Assembly (NCBI GenBank): GCA_028291445.1
Contig: JAQGIA010000347.1
Location: forward strand, 1 to 13,295
DNA: 13,295 nucleotides
Direction of reading: 5' to 3'
Source: Belnapia sp.
GTDB lineage: Bacteria > Pseudomonadota > Alphaproteobacteria > Acetobacterales > Acetobacteraceae
The notes below the pieces were generated by a model that was not told where the DNA came from, did no database searches, and worked only from the letters and a program-made list of their open reading frames with translations. The position numbers and the translations under genes were made by a program. This document shows positions 1 to 8,473 of the stretch, in pieces. Position 1 is the first letter of the stretch; each line of letters starts with the position of its first letter.

Positions 1-449
1 GAGAGCAGGACGAAGCCGATCGGCAGCAGGATCTTCACCGGCCAGCGCAGCAGGCCGCCGGCATTGGGGCTGCCCTCGTGGCGCACCCAGCTGTCGAGGA
101 AGAAGGGCCAGGTCATCCAGGCCAGCAGCAGCACCGCCGGCAGCATGAAGAAGATGAAGCCGAAGACGTCGATCCAGAGCTGGGTCCGGCGGGAGACGTT
201 GCTGTAGAGGATATCGACCCGGACATGCTCGTTGCGGAACAGGGTATAGGAGGCGCCGAGCATCACGATGGCGCCGAACAGGTACCACTGCACCTCCAGC
301 CAGGCATTCGAGCTATAGGAGATGCCGTAGCGGACGAAGGCATTGCCGGCGCTGATGGTGCAGGCGGCCAGCACCGCCCAGTCCGCCAGCTTGCCGACGC
401 CGGCATTGAGCCTGTCCACGCCGCGGCTGAAGGCGATCAAGGGACCCAT
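1..449 (-). CDS. dctQ: TRAP transporter small permease subunit DctQ (partial, C-terminus beyond window)
   Basis: Reading the minus strand from ATG at 449 gives 149 open codons running off the window edge. DctQ is the small membrane subunit of tripartite ATP-independent periplasmic transporters and joins the binding protein to the large DctM channel. Hydrophobic segments lie at about residues 20-38, 51-71, 91-113 and 137 onward, matching the four-helix DctQ fold. The conserved DctQ loop after the second helix is present as NEHVRVDI (residues 73-80). The start is supported by GGAG about 11 nt upstream. The gene follows dctP by only 15 nt, so the two are almost certainly cotranscribed, and dctM would be expected next, outside the window. 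The family is clear; the C-terminal end is unseen. Confidence 0.9.
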   Translation of the reverse strand, partial: MGPLIAFSRGVDRLNAGVGKLADWAVLAACTISAGNAFVRYGISYSSNAWLEVQWYLFGAIVMLGASYTLFRNEHVRVDILYSNVSRRTQLWIDVFGFIFFMLPAVLLLAWMTWPFFLDSWVRHEGSPNAGGLLRWPVKILLPIGFVLL

Positions 450-464
450 GATGGGGTGTCTCCG

Positions 465-1565
<1,101 letters not shown>

Positions 1566-1738
1566 TGATTCCGGCCCCTGAACTATTCGCCCCGCGCGCC
1601 TTCGGCGCTTGCCGCTTCCCTATAGCCTCATTGCACGGATGTTAAGTGAGTGTTTTGCCATGATGACCCCCGGCTTGCCCTTCGCGCCGGTCGCGAGTGC
1701 GGGCACACTGGCCGGGTGCGAGCCATGAGCCTTCTCCC
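1566..1738. promoter_or_regulatory. Divergent intergenic region between dctP and hyfB
   Basis: These 173 bases separate two divergent operons and must hold both promoters unless transcription enters from outside. The core (about 1619-1665) is clearly more AT-rich than its surroundings. On the minus strand a TTAACA-like element is followed by CTATAG (near 1619-1625), but their spacing of about 14 nt is too short for a convincing sigma-70 promoter. A short hairpin (1596-1608, 5-bp stem, TTC loop) would lie in the dctP leader. No clear operator or riboswitch was seen. Confidence 0.3.
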
Positions 1739-3787
1739 GTGCTGACGGGTCTCCTCCTCGGGATCGGCCTGCTGGCCCTGCTGGCCCTGGTCGCGGCCGG
1801 ATCGGGGTGGGTCCCGGGGCAGGAGCGGCGGGCGGCGCGGGCGGTGCATGGCGGCTGCCTGGTCATCGGCCTCGGCTTCGCCGGGGTGGCGGCGGCCAAG
1901 CTGGGCATGGGTTTGCCGGAGGTGCCCATGGCGCTGCCCTTCGGCCCGCCCTGGGGCGCGGCGGTGGTGGCGCTCGATGGGCTCTCTGCCTGGTTCCTGC
2001 TGCTGCTCGGGCTGAGCGGGGCCTCGGCCTCGCTGTTCGCGCTGGGCATGCCGCCGGAGACCGGCCGGGTGCTGGTGCCCTTCCCGCTGATGCTCGCCGG
2101 GATGGCGCTGACCCTGATCGCGGCGGATGGCTTCACCCTGCTGCTGGGCTTCGAGGTGATGTCCTTCGCCTCCTGGGCGCTGATCGCGGCCGACCATGCC
2201 GAGGCGGAGAACCGGGCGGCGGCGCGGCGCTACCTGATGTTCGCGGTGCTGGCGGGGGCCTGCCTAGTCCCGGCCTTCGGCCTGCTCGCCGGGCCGGCCG
2301 GCAGCCTGGAGTTCAGCGCGCTCCGGGCCAGCCCGCCTGAGGGCTGGCGGGCGGGGGCGGTGCTGGCGCTGGGCCTGGCGGGCGCCGGGGCCAAGGCGGG
2401 GCTGGTGCCGCTGCATGCCTGGCTGCCGCCGGCCTACCGGGCGGCCTCGGGCCCGGTCTCGGCGCTGATGTCGGGGGTGATGTACAAGGTCGCGCTCTAT
2501 GTGCTGGCGCGGCTGCTGCTCGACCTCTGCGGCCCGGTGCAGCCGGCCTGGTGGGGGGTGCCGCTGGTGGTGGCCGGTGCCGTCTCCGCGCTGTTCGGCG
2601 CGCTGCGCGCCAACATGGAGGCGGAGATCCAGCCGCTGCTCGCCTGCTCGACCATCGAGAACATCGGCTTCATCACCCTGGGCTTCGGCCTCACCCTGGC
2701 CTTCCGCGGGGCGGATCTCGGACCGCTGGCGGCGCTGGCGGCCGGGGCCTCGCTGCTGCACGCGCTGAACCACGGCATCTTCAAGACCCTGCTGTTCCTG
2801 GTCGCCGGGGCGGTACGCAACGCCGCCGGCAGCCAGCGGATCGACCGGCTGGGCGGGTTGATCCATGCCATGCCGGTGACCGCCCTGGCGGCGCTGGTCG
2901 GCATCGGGGCCGCGGCCTCGCTGCCGCCGCTGGCCGGTTTCGCCAGCGAATGGCTGCTGCTGGAGGCGCTGCTGGCGGGCTGGCGGGTGAGCGACATCGT
3001 GTTCCAGGTGGTGGTGGCGGCAGCGACCGCGCTGGTCGCCATGGCGGCGGCGCTGGCGGCGGCGGCGATGGTGCGCTTCTTCGGCCTGGTCTTCCTCGGC
3101 CGGCCGCGCAGCCCGCGTGGCGCCGGAGCGCGGGAGGCGCCGTTGAAGGAACGCTGGGCGCTGCTGCTGCCGGCCGGGCTGGTCGTGCTGCTCGGGCTGT
3201 TCCCGGGGTTGCTGCTGGCCCTGGCGGCGCCGGCCATCCGGGTGCTGGCCGGGCCGGCAACCCCCACCCCGGCAACCCCCACCCCGGCACCGGCCGGTCT
3301 GGTCCTGGTGGCCGGTGAGGGCGCCTCGACCTACCTGCCGCTGGCGGTGGCCCTGCTGCTGGCGCTGGTGCTGGTCACCCTCTGGTTCCTGGTGCGGCGG
3401 CGCTCGACCGGCGCGACGCAGCGCGGGCCGGTCTGGAACGGCGGCTTCAGCGACCCGCCGCCCTTCCTGCACTTCGGCGACCCGCTGACCCAGCCGGGCG
3501 CCGCCGGCTTCGCCCAGCCGCTGCGGCAGATGCTGGGCAGCGCCCTGCTCGGGGCGCGGGAGGTGGTGATGATGCGCCCGCCGGGCGACCCGCGGCCCGG
3601 CCATTTCGCCGCCCATGCCGCCGATCCGACGCCGGGCTGGCTGCTGATGCCGCTGGCCCGACTGCGGGATGGCATCGCCGCCCGGGCCGAGCGGCTGCGC
3701 GACCTGACGATCCGTGGCTGCCTCTCGCTCAGCTTCGGGACGCTGGTCGTGCTGCTGGCGCTGCTCGCCTGGCTGGAGGCGCGGTGA
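1739..3787 (+). CDS. hyfB: HyfB-like antiporter-type proton channel subunit of a group 4 hydrogenase-related complex
   Basis: This roughly 682-aa polytopic membrane protein belongs to the NuoL/M/N-MrpA/D superfamily, closest in layout to HyfB/HycC (E. coli HyfB is about 670 aa). From a GTG at 1739 the charged residues of the proton path sit where expected: Glu139 in LLGFEVMSF, Lys219 in GAGAKAGLVPLHAWLPP, Lys250 in GVMYKVALY, and His341/His345/Lys349 in LLHALNHGIFKT. The C-terminal soluble stretch (WNGGFSDPP, then GFAQPLRQ) and last helix are typical of HycC/HyfB. I chose GTG 1739 because it opens directly into the first hydrophobic helix. GTG 1697 would add 14 polar residues, and no strong Shine-Dalgarno supports either. 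A Pro/Thr-rich linker near residue 505-520 is encoded by a tandem repeat. It is the first gene of a six-gene operon, ending 1 nt before hyfC. Confidence 0.9.
   Translation: MLTGLLLGIGLLALLALVAAGSGWVPGQERRAARAVHGGCLVIGLGFAGVAAAKLGMGLPEVPMALPFGPPWGAAVVALDGLSAWFLLLLGLSGASASLFALGMPPETGRVLVPFPLMLAGMALTLIAADGFTLLLGFEVMSFASWALIAADHAEAENRAAARRYLMFAVLAGACLVPAFGLLAGPAGSLEFSALRASPPEGWRAGAVLALGLAGAGAKAGLVPLHAWLPPAYRAASGPVSALMSGVMYKVALYVLARLLLDLCGPVQPAWWGVPLVVAGAVSALFGALRANMEAEIQPLLACSTIENIGFITLGFGLTLAFRGADLGPLAALAAGASLLHALNHGIFKTLLFLVAGAVRNAAGSQRIDRLGGLIHAMPVTALAALVGIGAAASLPPLAGFASEWLLLEALLAGWRVSDIVFQVVVAAATALVAMAAALAAAAMVRFFGLVFLGRPRSPRGAGAREAPLKERWALLLPAGLVVLLGLFPGLLLALAAPAIRVLAGPATPTPATPTPAPAGLVLVAGEGASTYLPLAVALLLALVLVTLWFLVRRRSTGATQRGPVWNGGFSDPPPFLHFGDPLTQPGAAGFAQPLRQMLGSALLGAREVVMMRPPGDPRPGHFAAHAADPTPGWLLMPLARLRDGIAARAERLRDLTIRGCLSLSFGTLVVLLALLAWLEAR
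3256..3289 (+). repeat. 15-bp tandem direct repeat inside hyfB
   Basis: Two exact copies of the 15-mer GGCAACCCCCACCCC (3256-3270 and 3271-3285) are followed by the first four bases of a third copy. In frame they encode a repeated Ala-Thr-Pro-Thr-Pro unit in the linker between the channel domain and the C-terminal part. Because the period is 15, copy-number change would not break the frame. Confidence 0.9.
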
Positions 3788-3788
3788 G

Positions 3789-4748
3789 GTGCTGACCTTC
3801 GGGTCGATCATCGTGCAGGCGCTGCACCTTGCCCTGGTGCTGGCGGCGGCGCCGCTGGTGGTCGGCCTCATCCGCTGGCTGAAGGCGCGGATGCAGGGGC
3901 GGCGCGGAGCCTCCCCGCTGCAGCCGCTGCGGGACATGCTGAAGCTGCTGCGCAAGCGCCCGGTGCTGGCCGAGAATGCCTCGATGGTCTCCGAGGTCGC
4001 GCCCTATGTGGCCTGCACCGCGAGCCTGGTGGCGCTGGCCTGCATCCCCAGCTTCTCGCGCGGGATGCTGCTGGCGCCGGTCGGCGACCTGATCCTGCTG
4101 GTCGGGCTGCTGGCGCTGGCGCGGATGGCGCTGGCCCTGGCGGGGCTGGATGTGGGAACCGGCTTCGGCGGGCTGGGCGCGGCGCGGGAGATGAGTTTTG
4201 CGGTGTTTGCCGAGCCGGCCCTGCTGCTCTGCGTGCTGACCTTCGCCATCTTGGCCGGGACCACCAACCTCGACCTCATCGCCGCGACCTTCCGCGACGG
4301 CGGGCTGGGGCTGCGGGTCTCGCTGGCGCTGGCGGCGGTGGCGATGCTGGCGGTGGCGGTCGCCGAGAATGCCCGCATCCCGGTCGACAACCCGGGGACG
4401 CATCTCGAAGTGACCATGGTGCATGAGGCGATGCTGCTGGAAAGCTCCGGCCGGCACCTGGCCCTGTGGGAATTCCAGGCGGCGCTGAAGCTGACGCTCT
4501 GGCTGGCCTTGCTCTCGGCCATCTTCGTGCCATTCGGCACGGCGCCGACGGGGGCGGGGCCGCTTGCCTGGGTCCTGGGCCTGGCGGCCTGGCTGCTGAA
4601 GCTGGGCGCGCTTTGCTTCGCGCTGGCGGTGTTCGAAAGCGCCATCGCCAAGATGCGGGTCTTCCGGGTGCCTGAATTCCTCGGTGCCGCGCTGCTGCTG
4701 GCGCTGCTGGCGGCGGCGCTGCTGTTCGTCTCGACGGGGCTGGCATGA
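3789..4748 (+). CDS. hyfC: HyfC-like (NuoH family) membrane anchor subunit
   Basis: This 319-aa integral membrane protein of the NuoH/HyfC/HycD family forms the membrane foot that connects the peripheral redox arm to the proton-pumping arm. The cytoplasmic loop RMQGRRGASPLQPLRDMLKL (near residues 34-53) is the conserved NuoH loop. The stretch ENARIPVDNPGTHLEVTM (from residue 193) carries the acidic residues thought to line the proton input path, and HEAMLLESSG follows it as in HyfC. Length matches E. coli HyfC (322 aa). The start is GTG 3789, one base after the hyfB stop, with GGAGG at 3775-3779 inside hyfB, which indicates translational coupling. Predicted helices run through the rest of the protein to residue 319. 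Confidence 0.92.
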   Translation: MLTFGSIIVQALHLALVLAAAPLVVGLIRWLKARMQGRRGASPLQPLRDMLKLLRKRPVLAENASMVSEVAPYVACTASLVALACIPSFSRGMLLAPVGDLILLVGLLALARMALALAGLDVGTGFGGLGAAREMSFAVFAEPALLLCVLTFAILAGTTNLDLIAATFRDGGLGLRVSLALAAVAMLAVAVAENARIPVDNPGTHLEVTMVHEAMLLESSGRHLALWEFQAALKLTLWLALLSAIFVPFGTAPTGAGPLAWVLGLAAWLLKLGALCFALAVFESAIAKMRVFRVPEFLGAALLLALLAAALLFVSTGLA

Positions 4749-4791
4749 TGGCGGCGTCCCGGGCCAGGACCTCCGAAGGGCAGGTTGCGGC

Positions 4792-5460
4792 ATGACCTTC
4801 GGGCAACTCCCCTATGATGTCGCGCATCTGTTCGGCGGCGGGATGCTGCTGCTGTCCTTCATGCTGCTCTATCAGCGGCGGGTGACGGCGGTGATCAACG
4901 GGCTGGCCATCCAGGGCGCCATCCTCGCCTGCGCCGCGGCCTGGCAGGGCGGCATGCAGTCTGCGCCGCAACTTTACCTCACGGCACTGATCGCCTTCGC
5001 CGCCAAGGCGGTGCTCATCCCGCTGGCGCTGCGGGTATTGATCCGCCGGCTGGACATGGACCGCACCGTGGATACCGCCATGGGCGTGGGGCCGAGCCTG
5101 ATCGCCGGGGTGGCGCTGGTGGCGCTGGCCATATTGGTGGTGCTGCCCATCACCACCGGGGCACGGGCCATCGCGCGGGAGGATCTGGCGCTGGCGCTCT
5201 CCGTCGTGCTGCTGGGGATGCTGATGATGATCACCCGGCGCAACGCCATCCTGCAGGTCGCCGGGCTGATGAGCATGGAGAACGGACTGATTCTCGCCGC
5301 CGTCGGCGTGGCGGGAATGCCGCTGGTGGTCGAGTTGTCGACCGCGGCGCTGGTGATGGTGGTGCTGGTGGTGGCCGGCGTCTTCGTCTTCCAGATCCGC
5401 GAGCGCTTCGACAGCGTCGACGTCTCGCTGCTCGATCCGCATCGCGGCGAAGGCCGCTGA
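4792..5460 (+). CDS. hyfE: HyfE-like (NuoK-related) membrane subunit
   Basis: This 222-aa multispanning protein is of the HyfE family (E. coli HyfE is 216 aa). The C-terminal half resembles NuoK: a hydrophobic run with MITRRNAILQVAGLMSMENG (near residues 144-165), where the Glu in the last motif matches the membrane glutamate NuoK needs for proton transfer. The tail FQIRERFDSVDVSLL is soluble. The N-terminal half has further helices and the loop QRRVTAVINGLAIQG. The start is ATG 4792, 43 nt after hyfC, with AAGGG about 11 nt upstream. This is the loosest junction of the operon. The stop codon shares its final A with the hyfF start. In the complex it should sit between the NuoH-like foot and the antiporter subunits. 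Confidence 0.9.
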   Translation: MTFGQLPYDVAHLFGGGMLLLSFMLLYQRRVTAVINGLAIQGAILACAAAWQGGMQSAPQLYLTALIAFAAKAVLIPLALRVLIRRLDMDRTVDTAMGVGPSLIAGVALVALAILVVLPITTGARAIAREDLALALSVVLLGMLMMITRRNAILQVAGLMSMENGLILAAVGVAGMPLVVELSTAALVMVVLVVAGVFVFQIRERFDSVDVSLLDPHRGEGR

Positions 5461-6953
5461 TGCCCTTCGACTTTCCCCTGCCCAGTTTTCCATTGCCATG
5501 GGCGGTGGTCTTCCTGCCCTGGGCGGGAGCGCTGCTGCTGGCCTTCCTGCCGCGGGAACGCCAGGCGACCCTGGCCAATATCGGGGTTTCCGCCGCCGGC
5601 TTCCTGCTGGCCCTGGCGCTGCTGGCGCATCCCGGCGGAATCCAGGGCTGGACCCATGTGGATGCGCTGAACACGCCGCTGGTGGTGCTGTCCTTCCTCA
5701 TCGGGCTGACCACGGCGGTGTTTTCGCATGGCGCGGTGGGCGCCGAGCGCTTCGATGCGCTGCGGCTGCGGGCCTACCACGTCGCTTTCCAGGTCTTCAT
5801 GGGGGCGCAGGCGCTGGCGCTGCTGGCCGACAACATGGGGGTGATGTGGGTGGCGATCGAGATCGCCACCATGGCCAGCGTGCTGATGGTGGCGGTGCAT
5901 GGCACGCCGCCGGCGATCGAGGCGGCCTGGAAGCTGTTCATCCTCTGCGGCGTCGGGATCACCCTGGCGCTGTTCGGCACCATCATCCTCTATCTCGCGG
6001 CGCAGCCCCTGGTCGGGCATGGCGACAGCGGCCTGTCCTGGACGGTGCTGCGCGGGCTGGCCGAGCAGGCCGATCCCGGCGTGCTGAACCTCGCCTTCGT
6101 CTTCCTGCTGGTGGGCTACGGGACCAAGGCCGGGCTGGTGCCCCTGCATAGCTGGCTGCCGGATGCCGAGGCCGAGGGGCCGATCGCGATTTCCGCCGTG
6201 CTGTCCGGCCTGCTGCTGAACGCGGCGCTGCATGCGGTGCTGCGCGCCAAGGCGATCGTCGGCGCGCATGACGGGGCGGTGGCGCCCGGCCGCTTCCTGC
6301 TGGCCTTCGGCCTCGCCTCCCTGCTGCTGGCGGCCTTCGCGCTGTGGCGCCGGCGGGATGCGCGGCGCTTCTTCGCCTGGAGCAGCATCGAGCACATGGG
6401 GCTGGCGGCGATCGCCTTCGGCCTCGGCGGCGTTGCCGGCAACCTGGCGGGGCTGCTGCACATGCTGGGCCATTCATTGTGCAAATCGGCGGTGTTCTTC
6501 GGCCTGGGCGCCGCGGTGCGGCTGCGCGGGTCGCAGAAGACCGCCGATATCGCCGGGCTCTGCGCCTCGCATCCCGGGCTCGGCTGGGCGCTGGCCATCG
6601 CCATCGCGGCGGTGGCGGGGCTGCCGCCCTTCAGCCTCTTCGCCAGCGAATTCCTGCTGTTGACCGAGGTGGCGGCGCGGCATGCCTGGCTGATCCTGCC
6701 GCTCGGCATCGGGCTGCTGACGGCGACGGTGGCGAAGCTCCATATCCTGCAGGCGCTGTGCCTCGGCGACCCAACGCCGGATGCGCCGAGGGACGCCGCA
6801 TCAGGGGGCGCGACCGGGGCGGATTGGTTCACCCGGGATTGGTTCACCCTGGGGCCGGTCTGGCTGCATCTGGCGCTGGCGCTGCTGCTGGGCGCGGCTT
6901 TGCCGGGGCCGCTGGCCATGCTGCTCGGGCAGGCGGCGAGGATCCCGGGATGA
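5460..6953 (+). CDS. hyfF: HyfF-like antiporter-type proton channel subunit
   Basis: This 497-aa second antiporter-like subunit, of the HyfF/NuoN/MrpD type, is a little shorter than E. coli HyfF (526 aa). Key residues are in place: Glu134 in MWVAIEIATM, Lys158 in EAAWKLFILCG, Lys223 in GYGTKAGLVPLHSWLP and the His/Lys helix HMLGHSLCKSAVFFG. The segment LRGSQKTADIAGL follows as in HyfF. With hyfB it gives the complex two potential proton-translocating channels. It starts at ATG 5460, overlapping the hyfE stop by one base, and its stop overlaps the hyfG start in ATGA. A short tandem duplication (DWFTRDWFT) sits in a loop before the last helix. Confidence 0.92.
   Translation: MPFDFPLPSFPLPWAVVFLPWAGALLLAFLPRERQATLANIGVSAAGFLLALALLAHPGGIQGWTHVDALNTPLVVLSFLIGLTTAVFSHGAVGAERFDALRLRAYHVAFQVFMGAQALALLADNMGVMWVAIEIATMASVLMVAVHGTPPAIEAAWKLFILCGVGITLALFGTIILYLAAQPLVGHGDSGLSWTVLRGLAEQADPGVLNLAFVFLLVGYGTKAGLVPLHSWLPDAEAEGPIAISAVLSGLLLNAALHAVLRAKAIVGAHDGAVAPGRFLLAFGLASLLLAAFALWRRRDARRFFAWSSIEHMGLAAIAFGLGGVAGNLAGLLHMLGHSLCKSAVFFGLGAAVRLRGSQKTADIAGLCASHPGLGWALAIAIAAVAGLPPFSLFASEFLLLTEVAARHAWLILPLGIGLLTATVAKLHILQALCLGDPTPDAPRDAASGGATGADWFTRDWFTLGPVWLHLALALLLGAALPGPLAMLLGQAARIPG
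6821..6849 (+). repeat. Period-15 tandem repeat inside hyfF
   Basis: The 14-mer GGATTGGTTCACCC occurs at 6821-6834 and again at 6836-6849, a 15-nt period. In frame it duplicates Asp-Trp-Phe-Thr in the loop before the final membrane helix and leaves the frame intact. Confidence 0.85.
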
Positions 6954-8473
6954 GCCTGCTGAGCCTGATCCGGCATGGCCAGGACCAGGGCTGCCGGCCG
7001 CATCCGCGCCACCTGCTGGACCACGGCCAATGGAGCGCCATGGCCGAGGCGCTGGCGGCCGATCCCACGGTGGACCTCCTCGCGCTATGGGCGGAGCCCG
7101 GCGTGGTGCATGCCTGCCTGCTGGCGGAAGGCGGCTGCATCATCGCCTCCTGTGCCGCGCCGGACGGGCGCTACCGGGCGCTGTCGCCGGTCCGGCCCGG
7201 GGCGGTGCGCTTCGAGCGGATGGTGGGCGACCTCTGGGGCCTGGTGGCGGATGGGGCGCTGGATGCGCGGCCCTGGCTCGACCATGGCCGTTGGCCGCTG
7301 GTCGGGCCGCTGGCGCTGAAGCCGGCGGCCAATGCGCTGCCGCCGCAGCAGCCGCAATTCCTGACGGTCGAGGGCGAGGGGGTGCACCAGATCGCGGTCG
7401 GGCCGGTGCATGCCGGCATCATCGAGCCGGGGCATTTCCGCCTCCATGTCCAGGGCGAGACGGTCATCCGGCTGGAGGAACGCCTGGGCTACCTGCACAA
7501 GGGCAGCATCGGGCTGATGCTGGGCAAGCCGGCCCGGGTCGCGGCGCGCTTCGCCGGCCGGCTGTCCGGCGATTCCACCGTGGCGCATGCCTGGGCCTTC
7601 GCCCAGGCGGTCGAGGCCGCGCTCGGCATCGTGCCGCCGCCGCGGGCGCTGGCGTTGCGCGGGGTGATGGCGGAGCTGGAGCGGCTGCACAACCATCTGA
7701 ACGACTGGGGCAGCATCTGCAACGATGCCGCCTTCGTCTGGCCGCATGCCAGGGCCGGGGTGCTGCGCGAAGGCGTGCTGCGCGCCGCCGATGCGGCCTT
7801 CGGCCATCGGCTGATGATGGACCGGGTGGTGCCCGGCGGCGTCACCGACGATCTGCGGCCGGGCGGGGCCGAGGCCATCGCCGCGGCGCTGGCGCTGGTC
7901 GAGGCCGAGCTGCCGGTGCTCGGCGCGATCTACGACAGCCATGCCAGCCTGCAGGACCGGGTGGTGGGCACCGGCATCCTCGCCCCCGCGCTGGCCGCCA
8001 GCTTCGCCGCGGGGGGGATCGTCGGCCGCGCCTCGGGCCGCGGCTTCGATGCACGGCGCAGCCCTGGCTATGCGCCCTACGCGGGGGAGGCGGTGCCTGG
8101 GCTGGCCGCCCCTGGAATGGCGGCGGGCGATGTCGATGCCCGCGCCCGGCTGCGGCTGGCCGAGGCGGCGGAGAGCATCCGGCTGCTCGGCCTGCTGCTG
8201 GCGCGGCTGCCGCCGGGCACCGCCCCGGCGGAGCTGGCCGTGCCGCTGCCGCAGCGTGGCGGGGAGGGGCTCGGGCTGGTCGAGGGGTTCCGCGGCGAAT
8301 GCCTGCATTGGGTGGCGCTCGACGATGGCGGGCTGGTGCGGGGGGTGTTTCCGCGCGACCCGTCCTGGCTGCAATGGCCGCTGCTGGAAGCCGCGGTCGA
8401 GGGCAACATCGTCGCCGACTTCCCCATCATCAACAAAAGCTTCAACTGTTCCTACAGCGGGGTCGATCTGTGA
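6950..8473 (+). CDS. hyfG: HyfG-like large subunit (NuoC-NuoD type) lacking all [NiFe] ligand cysteines
   Basis: This 507-aa protein combines a NuoC-like N-terminal part (about 1-120) with a group 4 large-subunit domain (about 135-507), as in HyfG/HycE. Family stretches are clear: VHQIAVGPVHAGIIEPGHFR (from residue 145), EERLGYLHKGS (176-186) and MAELERLHNHLNDWGSIC (240-257). The first metal-binding motif of hydrogenases, RxCGxCxxxH, reads RLSGDSTVAH (204-213), so both cysteines are serine (206 and 209). The second, DPCxxC, aligns with NCSYSG (499-504), so its ligands are Ser501 and Gly504; a lone Cys500 is one place off. The protein ends three residues later without a processing tail. By family knowledge this cannot hold a normal NiFe site, so hydrogenase activity is not expected. 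Start overlaps the hyfF stop (ATGA). Confidence 0.9.
   Translation: MSLLSLIRHGQDQGCRPHPRHLLDHGQWSAMAEALAADPTVDLLALWAEPGVVHACLLAEGGCIIASCAAPDGRYRALSPVRPGAVRFERMVGDLWGLVADGALDARPWLDHGRWPLVGPLALKPAANALPPQQPQFLTVEGEGVHQIAVGPVHAGIIEPGHFRLHVQGETVIRLEERLGYLHKGSIGLMLGKPARVAARFAGRLSGDSTVAHAWAFAQAVEAALGIVPPPRALALRGVMAELERLHNHLNDWGSICNDAAFVWPHARAGVLREGVLRAADAAFGHRLMMDRVVPGGVTDDLRPGGAEAIAAALALVEAELPVLGAIYDSHASLQDRVVGTGILAPALAASFAAGGIVGRASGRGFDARRSPGYAPYAGEAVPGLAAPGMAAGDVDARARLRLAEAAESIRLLGLLLARLPPGTAPAELAVPLPQRGGEGLGLVEGFRGECLHWVALDDGGLVRGVFPRDPSWLQWPLLEAAVEGNIVADFPIINKSFNCSYSGVDL

Noticed and set aside
2264..3955. Long open frames antisense to the hyf genes (and similar ones at 4974-6473 and 7085-8374)
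   Set aside because: High GC content makes antisense frames stay open. Their products are compositionally skewed (Gln, Arg, Pro, His-rich) with no domain, while the plus strand encodes clear conserved proteins.
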